A model generated the notes under the pieces. That model saw only the letters and a list, made by a program, of their open reading frames with translations, did no database searches and was not told the DNA's origin. A DNA stretch of 64,000 nucleotides from Temnothorax longispinosus (Eukaryota > Arthropoda > Insecta > Hymenoptera > Formicidae), in the NCBI RefSeq assembly GCF_030848805.1, contig NC_092358.1, positions 18,633,297 to 18,697,296 of the forward strand, given 5' to 3'. The first letter of the stretch is position 1, and every line of letters begins with the position of its first letter. Positions 12,111 through 24,529 of this stretch are shown here, piece after piece. The translations under genes and the position numbers were made by a program.

Positions 12111-15100
12111 CGTTACTTTACTTACAATGTGGGCAACGTCGACGATAAAAGTTGTTTCCACGGCGACGAATCAACGGAAACGAAAGCAAATAATTATCAT
12201 AAATGTGTGAGAATATTTTTCAGAGTTGAAGTTTACGGCAAATTGTAAACGTTTTTGCTCAACATAACAAGCACGCCAAAACTTCGCATACAATACTGCA
12301 TTCCAAATATTGTTGCAAATTTATAATATCGAAGTATTTAATATCGCATTCCCTGCAATAAAAATAAATTACAAGTGACTCTTTTCTCTTTCTCTTTTTA
12401 TATTGCTATAAAAATTAACACAATATCTATATACTTTATGAAATTACGAAAAATACAATTTAATCAATAATTTTGTCAAACTTATAAAATCTTTAGATAA
12501 ATTTTAACAAAGTGATTCAAAGAACTTAATATAAATAAATATATTTATTTAGAAAGTTTATTTTATATTCTTTTGCTGCTATATAATTAAAATTTTGTTA
12601 ATTATAAACATTTAAAAAAAAGTTATTTTATATATAAGAAATCATCTTATAAAAGTCATAAAGAACTTATAGTTTCTTAAAAATCTTGTATAGATATTTA
12701 AAATTTTAACCAAAAATTTTTTTAAACAAATATATTTTTATAAAAATAAAAAATCTGTTACCAATGTTCTCTTATCCCTCTACCAATGTTACTTGGCACT
12801 AAATTTAGTTGTTTAATTATAAAGTTTTATTACAAAGAAATATACTATAAAAAGTAAAAAAATATAACCGCATTTTAATAGCATATCATATTGCTTGATA
12901 AAAATAAAGATCTACATCTCTCCATTGATAAATTTTCGATACAGATGATATTATTGCACAAGACAGCATACCTTTGTACAAATAAATTTAATTAAATACC
13001 ATTGCTTGCGTCAATCAGCAAAAAAGCCGGTATGGTTGGAATTAACCAACGTTAAATGTACACGAGCAATAAATTATTTTGCCACAGATTCGGCTATCGA
13101 CAAGTTTCCATCCCGCGGCTACAAAATTGATATCCGAAATCGCGGTGCAACTTTTTTGGTCGCGCGTTCCAGTTTTTATCCAGCTCTCTTTCGATCGATG
13201 AGTGTGAAATTAACCCGCGAGCGTTATACTTTGACTACATTATTTGTTCTTGTAATAATGTATCATTTTAAAATCGTGTACTTTTTTTGCAACTTACTGG
13301 AGATGTAAATTTAAAAGTAAAGCTATTAAATGTTTATATAAAAAGATAGCTGTAAAATTATTTACAATTGGATACTAAAAGTTTGTGCGATGACATCAAA
13401 TCACATTTTTTGTTATGTAAAGTTTAATCATATCTTTAAAATAAATCTTGTATCTTTGATACTTAAAATAAATCTTATGTCTTTGAAATAAATAAAAAGA
13501 AATGCGTATATATAAAAATATGTAGGCCACTTTTTATATGCTTGTTATACAATCAAATCGCTATTCGACGTATAATGCGTGTAACTATACATATACAAAG
13601 TCTCTAATTCTAGTCAGGTTGCGCTTTGTTTTCCATCACTAATGTAAAAGGACGCGTGCGGCGCACAATCGTAATTCAGTTACGTCCATTTAACGCGATT
13701 GAACTAATATTGGCGCGCGATATTAACTAAGTTTAATTGCTAGATCGTAATTGTTTGATTAGTTGAGTGCTAAAGTGCTGATGGATCACGTCGCATCGAT
13801 TCCTGCTCTTCGTTTGATTGCAATCGTTTCAGGTTCAATACTTTTCAGGTTATAATACGAACATTTCGCGTTAATATACTAACTGTTCAAAATCGTTCAT
13901 TTTTTTATTTGTTCTCATTTTGCATTTCCTCACTAGATAGTTTTCTCAGAAACTGTCTCAAATAAAAATTTAATCAAATAATTAACGTAATATTTCATAT
14001 TTAACGTAAAACTTTACCTGCAGTTCAGTCTCATACGCACAAGTACGCACACACAAATCAAATCTTTTAGAATAAAATTTGCTTACAATTAAATAAAGTA
14101 TCAAATATTTGCACCAGATGCAGTGATGATTAATTTGTATTCGTAGAATATTAAAACTGACATTCTTCTTAAGTTTGACTTGTAGTATACATGACTTGGG
14201 GCATAGGTATATCCGTGGGATAGAAACCCATGCAACGTATGTATGCATAATACAAACTTGTCGGAAAGAACCGACAACACATTCTTGTTGACGATATTCC
14301 TTTCAAGTGGAACAAGTAGAGACTAGCTAACCTCGCATCAGCAAGTAGCGCAAGCATCTCACGAGTCAGACACCTGCGGCAGTAGAGCGAGCGTTTCCTT
14401 AATGAGACGAGTGTCATTCTTGTCAGTAGTAAAAGTTTACCATGTATCCGACAAATCGCCGCAATAGCGAAACCGTGATACCCATGCATATAACAAAACC
14501 ACATCAGCTTATAATAGTTAACGAAAGAAATTTGCAAACTGAGCTCATATTTGCATTTTTCCTTGAATGTAATTTCCTGATAATATTGACAAATTGCGAA
14601 AAAAGGCCATATACAATAAGCCATAAATATATTAGCATATTGTGTTTCTTACGGTAATAAATAGTAAGCTTGTACCGTTTTATGTAATTCAAAATTTTAT
14701 AAATAAAACATTGACCAGAAATTGAATTATTTTTAAAGCAATAAAGAAATATTATTTCTAAAGTTTGATATTTTTTCATGTACATACAAAAGCATATGTC
14801 TTTGTAATCAAGAAAGATCCCTCTCTTTCATTATATCTAATCTTTTTCATTCATAAATGGGTTTCTTGAACATTTTCATAATTTTCCAAAATTGCATGAT
14901 TTTTCGCTATTAGATTCGTCCTATAATCCAATTCTTAAAAAAGTACCGAATAAGTGACCTCATATACGTATATTTAACATGTTTTCGCAATAAAAATATC
15001 AATGATATCCAATATTACATAAATAATTATAAGAATAAATAAAACTCAAATCCAATTGTGGGTAAATCCAATGCTCCATAAAAACAATGGAAATAAACGG

Positions 15101-18100
15101 AGTAGTGCCCCAAATTCAAATTTAATCAACCTCAATTATATATCGCGTCTTCGATTATATATATCTTTTCGTTCACTTTAAAATAGGCTATGCGACCATC
15201 TTTTGCCGCAATTTCAAACTAGTTAGGCCACCCAACAACCCACTACCAAAATTTATATTTGAGAAAGTTAATTCGGTATACTATTATTATCTTCACTACG
15301 GAGAAGAATGTGCGATCGATATACACCGGTATGGCAATGGAGCATATCAAATTAGCATTAACGAGGCAATATTTCACGATGCACCGCGAGTTTATTTCGG
15401 CAACTGCAACGTCACTGAGCGCAAATCAGATTCGTGAAAGAAATTCTAAAGGTCAGGGAGCCGGTGGTCACGCAACCGCGATCGTGCAATGTGCGCCCTA
15501 AGCCACAAGAGACGCTCCTCAAGTTCGGTGATTTATCTAACGCTCGCGAATACCCGATGTGTATTTATAGCGTCGGCCAAGTGCTTCGATCGGTCACTTC
15601 GGGCGAAGTTAAAGGCCGTACGAGGTCAACCGCGCATGTCGTTGCTTCGTGTACTGGCTGCTGCAAATGACTAAAAAAACTACAGGCCTAATCCAAATCT
15701 ATTTGTGTTATAACTTTACTAACGGAGTAACGATATGTGTATTCTATTAATTTTATGATCATAAAAAGTAAGTAAATGAATAAATAAATGAGAGAAAAAG
15801 AGAGAGAGAGAGAAATTAAACTAAATTATGATTACGCGTAGAATATATGATTTCGTATATATATAGGCAGCATGATTCACAACTGACACATTACAAGGGA
15901 TTATTTTGAATTACATGAATTAATTTACTATTGCTGATACATCCGTTTAACAGCAAACTTATTTATATAATTTATTGACTTTGGATAATTTCACTTAGGA
16001 TTCAGAATAATTTTTTAAACTGTAAATCACATTCTACATCCTTAAAATGATTTAGATGACCAAATGACTGCATTAATAAACTATCGATAAATATTAATCA
16101 AGCAATCGATTGAGCGATAATATCAGTATGTAATAACGTCGAGGATAAATATAAATTAAAGTTACCATGTTATGGGATCGAGAAGTTATTTAATCAGAAG
16201 AACAAAATAATGCGCTGGAAAATAATGCGGAATTTATTCATTGAGTCCAATTTACGCGGAAAATTTAATCATGTAATTACACTTTGGCTACCTTAATGAC
16301 AATTTGTAACGTGGTTCGGCATGTGCTTGCGTAACGATTATTAGTGGAATCCCGCTAATCAGCGGTATAAGCGGATTATTGAGTTGATATTACGGAATGA
16401 TAGACACGCTTAAGATTGTTACCAACGGGCGACTTGTTATAAATAGAAACTATTTTTGGCTGTTTTATCTGTAAGCAAAAATATGAATATTTTACTTTAA
16501 CTCTTTTTATAAACTCCAAATATATAATCTTATTATTTTAACTCTCTATTAGGTCTCTAAAATTGCGAAATCCAAAATATGTTCTCAATATTGATATCAG
16601 CTAAGACTTTATTTACGAAACTTTGTAAGAAATAAAGTGAAAGTATATATATACACCTCTTTATCAAACGTTTCTTAGTTTTATAATTTTTCAACACTGT
16701 ATAACAATAAGTACTAATCCACAACGATAAATATTTTAAAATTAATATAGACTATACGGAGCAAAATCCTGAATAAATTTAATAAAATTAATATTGTAAA
16801 ATTAACCTTGTAAAACAATACAATAAATAGTTTTCTATTATTAACAAAATTTGCAAAAAATAGTTTAACATTTTTAAATAAATCTTTATACTTACAAAAT
16901 TAGAAACCAATAAATTTAAAGAAGAAATTTGCGATAATAAATACCTATACAGATATTAAGAAAGTATATAGGTATAATAATATAACAAACCAATTATTGC
17001 ACGATAAGGTAGCAAATAATATAACCGACTTGATATTAAATAATATGAAAAGTTCAGCTTATCTAATAAATGTTTTAGAATTTTTTAATATTTTATTTCT
17101 CCGATACGTTATGACTTCCCCTGTAATGAGTTAAATAAAGATCGATCCTCCCCTCACTAACGGCTTAAGTTTTAGCTGAATTGCTCCACCAGTTTTTTCA
17201 AGTTTAATCTCCCAATGGTCCGAGTCTTATCGAGGCCCTCTAATAATACGATCGATAAAAGGGAGTATCGTATCTTAACGTGATCGTCCTTGACTTTGTT
17301 TGATTAGGTTCGTTGGCCTCGGCAATGCGAGTTTCTTCGGTAGAACGTTCACGTGCTGAGTAAGTTCGAAATTAGCGTGAATCCTTCGCGATTCAAGAAG
17401 TACGATCGATCAGTGCCCACGACAAAGTCGCGAATCGTAAGCTAGCCGCATAATAGCCCTCGGCAATGGCCAGTTGCATCGCGACGCTGTGATTTAAGCT
17501 GCAAGTAATTGCTGCGTATCGAGATTTATGGACTGCAACTCGCAAAGTCTGTCGGTAAAAATACAGCTTGTGAAAATAGTAGATAAAATACTCGAGCTAT
17601 TTAAACCAAGACAGGCGATATATAATACGGAAGACACAGCTCAATTGAGGTCTTTGGCCTCAACTTTCTTACGATGAATTCAAAGTTAAATATATTTTAA
17701 AGTTAAATATATTTTAACATCCGAATTTCTCTCACGTATGTTTCCGTATGTATAAACTTAGACTGAAATAAATGCTAAGTGCTAAATATTTACCAAGTAA
17801 ATCTGTTAAGATTCTCTTTAAAATAAAATCAGAATATCTTCAATTCTAATTACTTTAATTTAATTCAATTCAGTTTATTAAATCAATTTATTAATTAGTT
17901 CAGAAGCATGCTAGAATTTTTTAAACAAGAATACGTCATTAGAAACTAATCTAAAAATAACGAAATCAAAGCGTCTGATACAGATTTAAAATAATTATTG
18001 TTACAAGATAATATTTTACACGGAATAAGAAAATAATGTTCAATTAAAATGGAAAATAAAATAGTTGTTGTGATCAAGATAAAAGGAGCACTTTGTAGCT

Positions 18101-18170
18101 CCTGATATGCCCGAAAGATTAATGAGCGCATATAGCGAGAAAGCGAGACACGATCCAGCCATCCAGCGAT
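12110..18170. other. AT-rich gene-poor stretch with scattered islands
   Basis: No gene recognised. GC-richer, regulatory-looking patches lie at about 13000-13240, 13560-13870, 14160-14470, 15180-15670, 16050-16440 and 17100-17560. They hold TAATTG/CAATTA and GGATTA cores but no coding signature. A GA-rich microsatellite is at about 15790-15815. The remainder is AT-rich single-copy-looking sequence. Confidence 0.4.
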
Positions 18171-18600
18171 ACGGGGCGAAACGGTTATAGTCTCGTCGTT
18201 TTGTCATATATGCCGGAAATCACATTCAGTGTGATATAATAGATTCGGCGGTTCACCGGTTCAACGTAGCGACGAGACGAGTGCAGAGATCGCGTCAGGA
18301 TGCAAGTGCACTGGGAGTCAACACCGGCGACAGTCAACACTCAACGTCGGTCTGCGGTCGCGGGCGAGCTCTGAAGCGACAGGCAGCAGTACCTGCATAA
18401 TGACTCGACTGCAGCCGTGCACTGCGGTGCGCGGGCTGTGCGCGATGCACCGGTGCGACCGGGCCAATCGTGGCAAGGCCACCCGCGCCGCGAAATGCAT
18501 CGATGCATCTTTCACGCGTTGGAGTCAGGACCGTTTTAAAGCCCTCAAGCCCTAGAATTTGGATATCTTTGCTCTTCTCTAGAGGCGTCAAGTATATTTA
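18170..18600 (+). promoter_or_regulatory. GC-rich island with a 51-codon ORF
   Basis: CpG-rich block with an arthropod initiator-like TTCAGTGTG near 18225. A short frame runs 18400-18555 on the + strand (51 residues, Cys/Arg-rich). An earlier start at 18300 gives only 25 codons. This could be a promoter with a non-coding or small-ORF first exon. I recognise no family. Confidence 0.3.
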
Positions 18601-19600
18601 AGTGCACATGTATACGCAATTTACTACATTTCTCTTATAGTTATAGACCATTCGAAAGGTTTTTTTATATCACTTTTTAAAAGTAGTTTTAATACATTTA
18701 TTCTTCCCAGCATCAAGATCTTTATAAAACTTAATTTGACTTGTTATAGTGTAAAATGAAATGTTACGATTAAGTTTTGTTAATAATAAGTTGTTTTATC
18801 TTATATTATAATTTAAAGCTGACTTAAGTCAAAACAATTGTTTGAATTTTATTTCTAAAAAGTTAATTTAAATACTAAACATATGATTATATTTTAAACT
18901 AACAGATTTTTAATTAAATACTTATTTATTTATTTCTAATATTTCTCGCTTTTTCATATTTTAAATTAATAACTCCGAAATATAATTCTTTCTCTTCGAA
19001 TTTACTTTTCTAAATTTCAAATAATCTTTGATTATATATTTGTTCATTATAATGTTTAACCGATAAAAAAATTTTATTCAAACAATATTATAATTGTTAA
19101 AAGTAAAATGTAGGAAATACTTTATTAGACGAATTTGATACAAATTTTATTACAAATGTTTCAATCAGTCTGAAGATCGTCCTCTGAGACTGTGGTAATT
19201 TATAAGAGAAATTTCTGTAAATTAAATTGCTGTAGACGTCAGCAACACATAGTATAAGTATACATATGTATATATATTTCACTTAGTTATACACAGCGTG
19301 TTTATCATAATTTATTATGTCATTTATCAATTTTCAAAATTTTTAATAAAACCAAGTGTTTGCCATTTCTTTCTTAATATTAAAGGTTTATTTTACAAAA
19401 AATATAACTTATTTTATTTTGCAATTTAATTTTGCTATGCTATTGCCAAATAAAAAAAGAGAAAGTTTTCTATTTTATTATTATATATTAATTAACATTC
19501 TTTTATTATAGCATTTGAATTATGTTGTTAAACTGATGTTAATGTGCCGACTTTCTATTGTATTTTGCAAATAATAAATCTAAAATACCATGAGTGGAAT
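18600..19600. other. AT-rich, no feature seen
   Basis: About 1 kb of AT-rich sequence. No ORF, repeat or RNA signature that I can support. Confidence 0.5.
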
Positions 19601-19606
19601 AGAAAG

Positions 19607-19812
19607 AGATTTTAATGTACTCTTTACCGTTGTAAATATAGGTAGACTTACTTATCGACTACTAAATCATACCAGCCAGAGAAAATAATCTACAAATGGT
19701 CTGTTGGGTGTCTGTATTTGCCGCTGTGGATATTTTTTAGCTAAAAATAGTACATTAAAATCGATAAGTAAGTCTACCTATATTTACAACGGTAAAGAAC
19801 ACATTAAAATCT
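19607..19812. repeat. 206-bp element with 52-bp inverted repeats
   Basis: Arms at 19607-19658 and 19761-19812 are reverse complements with about two mismatches; they include TTTACCGTTGTAAATATAGG and its mirror. The central loop is about 100 bp. The form is a small foldback/MITE. It lies directly beside the 43-bp direct repeat described next. Confidence 0.75.
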
Positions 19813-19823
19813 TCGTGAAAACT

Positions 19824-20060
19824 TTGTTACGGCTTTATGCCCTCTTTTATACGATTGATTTTTAATCATTAGAGCCTTTTAAGAATATTATTACGCGGGC
19901 GAAATAATGTGGTTTTTCAATTTTATTAGATATAATTTCGGTTTTACACTGAGGATGGCCAGATATTGGCCAAAACGTATGTAATTTTTATTGATTAAAG
20001 AACTTAACACAAAGACCTTGTTACGGCTTTATGCCCTCTTTTATACGATTGATTTTTAAT
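19824..20060 (+). repeat. 43-bp exact direct repeat bracketing a retroelement-like segment
   Basis: TTGTTACGGCTTTATGCCCT and its continuation (43 bp) occur identically at 19824-19866 and 20018-20060. The 150 bp between them end in a hammerhead-like motif (19949-19979) followed by an AT-rich tail. The arrangement is reminiscent of the terminal repeats of Penelope-like retroelements, but no protein is present and the assignment is tentative. Confidence 0.5.
19949..19979 (+). ncRNA. Hammerhead-like motif, degenerate
   Basis: CTGAGGA is followed by a 5-bp stem (TGGCC/GGCCA, loop AGATATT) and then AAAACG. This resembles the hammerhead core CUGANGA - stem II - GAAA, with the second box altered. 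Penelope-like elements are known to carry such ribozymes. Catalytic competence is doubtful. Confidence 0.3.
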
Positions 20061-20739
20061 ATTTTAGTTTGCCACAAATTCGTAAAACATAAACCTCAAT
20101 CTAAAATCTAAACGTTGGGCTACAGGGATCGAATAATAATTAGAAATAGAGTAACATGGCTTAATAATTACCAAAAATTAAAAAACCATACGTTATTTAC
20201 CATTATACTATACATCATATAATACCACAGTTGTGATAATATACGGCGTCGTAAGTGTCTTCCTACTTGAAGATAGCCGCGTCTGAGTCAAATAATAAAT
20301 AGCTAATAGCTGTCGTAATTCTACAACATGCAACGGAAAGTTTCGGAACTTAGTCCTCGCGTAGGAACAAGCGAGCCGAACCAAGAGAGCGAAAAAGCTT
20401 TCTAATTGTAAGCTGTTCATATATGTATATATGTATTTGCATCGATGAGCCACAGGGTGAATCGAAAGGACGAATTCTACCATCGACGGCAACCAGATGG
20501 CAAATATCGCAAATGTCAGACACCGACAGATATTGGGCGATTTATCGAAACATCGGCATTCGATATGTTTTCTATTCATACGTACGCATCTTTATTTCTC
20601 AAAATCCCTACTGTACAAAAAATTAAATTGTATCAACTATGACTTTGTACGTATCATAACGTATTGTCGAGTGTGTTATCTATTAGAAAAAAATTTCGTA
20701 GCATTAATTCTATTTTAAAGCGCCCTCGATCAAATTTAC

Positions 20740-20740
<1 letters not shown>

Positions 20741-20783
<43 letters not shown>
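20741..20783. repeat. 43-nt poly(T) run
   Basis: Uninterrupted T homopolymer. The length may be unreliable in the assembly. No retroposon body is recognisable beside it. Confidence 0.8.
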
Positions 20784-20787
<4 letters not shown>

Positions 20788-21402
20788 ATATAAATCTGTG
20801 AGACAAGAGTGCGAAATGCGCGGCAATAAACTTCAGAAAAAATTTTGTAAGCAAAATGAATAATATTCGGGAAACTTGTAACACATCAGAGAATGTTTTA
20901 TAATTTTTAAGTATCTTTGGCGGCGACGCGCGACGGTTCGTTCATCGTATTTTATGCGCGATCATCGCGTTGCGGGGATATCGCGAAGAAATTTTTGCAA
21001 CTAATACAATTTAACGTTAATTTTTTGTACAGTAGAAATTATGAGAAATACAGAAGCACACACGTACGAAGATAAATTTGAAATATTACGACGAATTACG
21101 TGAACGAGCAAATTACGTACCCGTTTTTTAAGAAAGTTTTTTAACGGAATGTATTCGTAAACGCACATTTGAGCTTGTTTGCACTTTGCATTCTCGATAT
21201 TATACGACTATACGTTTATTGAAGCAAGCTCGCTCTCTCGTTCGCGTTCGTTCGCGATCGCGATAAGCAAAAGTGAGAACGCCAAACACGTACGCGATCG
21301 TTCTCTTCAATCGAACAACTGATTATTAATTCTCGCGTTTAAGGTTGTATGACCCGTAAGATCTCTGCCAAAAGTTTAAGAAACGTAACATAAAGCTAAT
21401 TA

Positions 21403-22395
21403 ACATATTTGGATAAACTTCCGAAAACGGCCCCCCTCCGATTTCGATGAAACTTTGTGAAAAGCTTCGTTTTGGGTCAAAATGAAAGCCCTTAAAAGGA
21501 ATTTTGGCGACTCCTATGATAAAGCCATTTTTTTAGATAAAATGATAAAAAATATAGGAAAATCTTCGTAATTCTACAGGATGTTATAAATTGAATATAT
21601 ACTGTTTGTATTTAATGATGACTACCGCACCTCCCCCGAAAGCACGGGGGGGGGGTGTGCGTGAACCTCGGTTCGCGTGGAAAGTGTATGCGTGAACTAT
21701 TTCGGTACTACCGCACCTCCCCCGAAAGCACGAGGGGGGTGTGCGTGAACCTCGGTTCGCGTGGAAAGTGTATGCGTGAACTATTTCGGAACTACCGCAC
21801 CTCCCCCGAAAGTACGGGGGGGTGTGCGTGAACCTCGGTTCGCGTGGAAAGTGTATGCGTGAACTATTTCGGGACTACCACACCTCCCCCGAAAGCACGG
21901 GGGGGGGGTGTGCGTGAACCTCGGTTCGCGTGGAAAGTGTATGCGTGAACTATTTCGGTACTACCGCACCTCCCCCGAAAGCACGGGGGGGGGGGGTGTG
22001 CGTGAACCTCGGTTCGCGTGGAAAGTGTATGCGTGAACTATTTCGGGACTACCACACCTCCCCCGAAAGCACGGGGGGGGTGTGCGTGAACCTCGGTTCG
22101 CGTGGAAAGTGTAATATATTACAAAGCATATTATTTATGTATTCTGCTGTAAGTATATAATAAAAACATTAAATCATTAAATACAAACAGTATATATTCA
22201 ATTTATAACATCCTGTAGAATTACGAAGATTTTCCTATATTTTTTATCATTTTATCTAAAAAAATGGCTTTATCATAGGAGTCGCCAAAATTCCTTTTAA
22301 GGACTTTCATTTTAACCCAAAACGAAGCTTTTCACAAAGTTTCATCGAAATCGGAGGGGGGCCGTTTTCGGAAGTCTACCCACATATTTAAGACG
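21403..22395. repeat. Foldback with about 200-bp arms around a tandem array
   Basis: The left arm (about 21403-21620) and right arm (about 22165-22395) are reverse complements over roughly 200 bp; for example CCGAAAACGGCCCCCCTCCG starts the left arm and is mirrored at the right end. The arms enclose the six-copy array at 21621-22113. No coding capacity. Confidence 0.85.
21621..22113 (+). repeat. Six-copy tandem repeat, 83-88 bp unit
   Basis: Units begin with ACTACCGCACCTCCCCCGAA (or ACCACAC) at 21621, 21707, 21791, 21874, 21960 and 22048. Each contains a C-run/G-run hairpin whose G run varies in length, which explains the unit-length variation. The 76-codon frame through it is a repeat artefact. 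Confidence 0.9.
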
Positions 22396-22456
22396 ATATT
22401 CTTTACTGGAAAGTAATATTTATATTAATATTTTATTAAAATAATGGTTGCCTGTG

Positions 22457-23383
22457 TGTTCGGGCGCGCAATAAACGCGCCGAACGAATCGCCGAATCCG
22501 TTCCGCAAGAACGCGAGATAATTACGAATGGCTTCGTTCAGCCCTTTAACGATGAGACGACCGGGGTTTCAGTTAACCGCGGACTCGATCGCTTGTTAGG
22601 AAGTTGAGTGGAAGGCCCAAAAGACAGCAATTGATTTATAATACATATAAACTTTATTCGATATAGTAAAACAAAACTGACGAAACGCGAGGTATACAGA
22701 TAAATTAGTGCGACTGCACTCGGCGCGCTGCGACTTGTAGTGTGAAGCGCGGTGTTACAAAGAGCGATTCTACCGAAACGCGGCTTTACAGAAACGCGGT
22801 AGAAACGATAGACGGTATCGCGAATGCAAGTGTCGCGGTGTGACGGAGTTGCGAAACGCGGTCTTACGTCCGATGCCTATAGAGACGCGGTAGGTAGATA
22901 CGGCAGGAAACGAAGAACCGGGAACACGACAGCGAGAGGGCTCACTACGAGGCCGAGTGGGCTCGATCCCGCGGGATCGTGATCGTCGGTTGGGTAGGCT
23001 GGAGTTCGGGAACACCTGAGAGCACTCAGTCGAGACTCGGAGCAGTCGGAGCACCGGACCTCGTTTGGTGTGTCGCCCTAGGAAGTTGGATAGGGTAGGC
23101 TTCGTCGAAGGCAGCAGAGAGCCGGAGATAAGACGAAGAGCCGGCTCCTGTCGGAGCGCCGACTTAAATACCCCGGCGCGGCGGGTTCGTTGGAAGGGAG
23201 GCCGGCGGTCGGGCGAGCCGCGTGGGGATGCTGACGCGCGCTCGCCTTCGGCGCGGATCGGCTTCTTCCGGCGGTTCCGAACTTATCGAGCATTTTGTGT
23301 GAGAAGCAAACGAAAAGTATATCGCAGTACATATAACGGTTAGATATAATTTTTACATTACTAAATTGGGGGAATCCCCAACA
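22457..23383 (-). mobile_element. Solo LTR, 927 bp, with 5-bp target duplication
   Basis: The segment starts TGTTCGGG and ends CCCCAACA on the + strand, and CTGTG flanks it on both sides (22452-22456 and 23384-23388). Read on the - strand it is a normal LTR: TGTTGGGG start, a TATA-like GGTATTTAAGTCGG, an AATAAA signal (CGAATAAAG) and an end in CGAACA. No internal retroelement sequence is attached, so it arose by LTR-LTR recombination. A 5-bp duplication fits Ty3/mdg4 or BEL/Pao types; family not resolved. Confidence 0.85.
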
Positions 23384-23708
23384 CTGTGTTTTTAAGAGCT
23401 ATAGAGACATTTTTATGCATATTTTCTCGTATGCAAACTTTCACTTTTAATGATTTTTAGAAAGACTGTACCTGACTTGCAACTGACACAAACGAAAATC
23501 TGAAAGTGTGAAAATCTTTAAAAAGTAACAAAACATAGTAATTACTGTTTAAAAATACTAATGAAATTATATTACGTTATTTATTTACGTCATTTATTAA
23601 TAAATTAAATACAATAGCTCTCATAAAAAAGTATTTTGATCGCGACAACGTCGCATTTTCTGTAAGTTGGTAGCATTGATCTCACTCGACATCAGCTGCG
23701 TGAACGCG

Positions 23709-24020
23709 AAGTGTGTGCTCTGAGCACGTGTAATATACAGACGCAACGTTTGAGGTTAGTTTTCGCTTGCGCTACGAAAATGCCAAAAGTAAAACGTTAC
23801 ATGTGCCATGGAATTGTTACAATCATCTGGTGTGGTTTTCGACTCGTGTCTTCAAATTACGTTTCCCAGTATTTGTCTGTGCTAACCGTTGATTGTACAC
23901 TTTTTCAGTGATAACTTTTCCTTTCCACATGTAACGTTTTACTTTCGGCATTTTCGTAGCGCAAGCGAAAACTAACCTCAAACGATGCGTCTGTATATTA
24001 CACGTGCTCAGAGCACACTT
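23709..24020. repeat. Inverted repeat with about 95-bp arms
   Basis: The arm at 23709-23815 is mirrored at 23926-24020, separated by about 110 bp. Both arms read inward through the same MPKVKRYM-coding sequence, so the start of a small ORF has been duplicated in opposite orientation. Confidence 0.8.
23823..23951 (-). CDS. 42-codon basic ORF, possible transposon-encoded N-terminus
   Basis: The ATG at 23951-23949 gives MPKVKRYMWKGKVITEKVYN and 22 further residues, a basic, non-repetitive, coding-like sequence ending at a TGA at 23825-23823. The first eight codons are repeated in mirror orientation in the opposite arm (from about 23780), where the frame then diverges. It looks like the start of a transposon or captured host gene. 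I do not recognise the family, and expression is unproven. Confidence 0.25.
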   Translation of the reverse strand: MPKVKRYMWKGKVITEKVYNQRLAQTNTGKRNLKTRVENHTR

Positions 24021-24529
24021 TCGATACACAGGAGGCTCTATTGGAAAAAGTAACGGACCTCTGTAGTATTTGTTATCCTTTACGGAGAGTGACGGAGAGA
24101 GAGGTTCTAATGTGACGTCATAGTGCGCTGTTGCCGGATCTCTGTACTTACAAGTTCAGTGAGACCAAGCGAGACTGTTCTCTGTTTGGTTTTTATTCAA
24201 TATTTCAGAAAATATCCTCGAAGTCATAATTTTTTTTGGTTCTAATTTGTTTGTAAGATGTTTATTAATATTTCTGCAAAGTTTTAAAAGGATGCCATAT
24301 TTTCTTCAATATTAATTTCTTAAATAAAGTTGAAAAAACAGTGAAACTTGATGAATTCCCATAAGAGCCCATGTTAAATTCAAATTGTTATAACTTTTGA
24401 ACGGGCCTCGCAAACTTGTTTAAACTTGGCACAATGCTTTATTATTATAATACTCATCACCTGACAAAGTTTGAAGAATTTGGCATTTTTTCTTCTAAGG
24501 GGTCATACAACCTTAAGGGGATCCTGCAG

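Larger units (their letters stand above)
21343..24512. mobile_element. TTAA-flanked composite element with 13-bp TIRs
   Basis: GGTTGTATGACCC at 21343 and its reverse complement ending at 24512 are each bordered by TTAA (21339-21342 and 24513-24516), giving a 3.2-kb unit with a piggyBac-type target site. Inside are a foldback with a tandem array, a solo LTR inserted later, and a third inverted repeat. No transposase was found. A TTAA duplication is suggestive, not proof, because TTAA is common in AT-rich DNA. Confidence 0.5.

Noticed and set aside
20445..20718. Cluster of overlapping 65-73 codon ORFs
   Set aside because: Three frames overlap with no domain or consistent coding character.
21930..22160. 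76-codon ORF
   Set aside because: Lies entirely in the tandem array; it is an artefact of repeat length.
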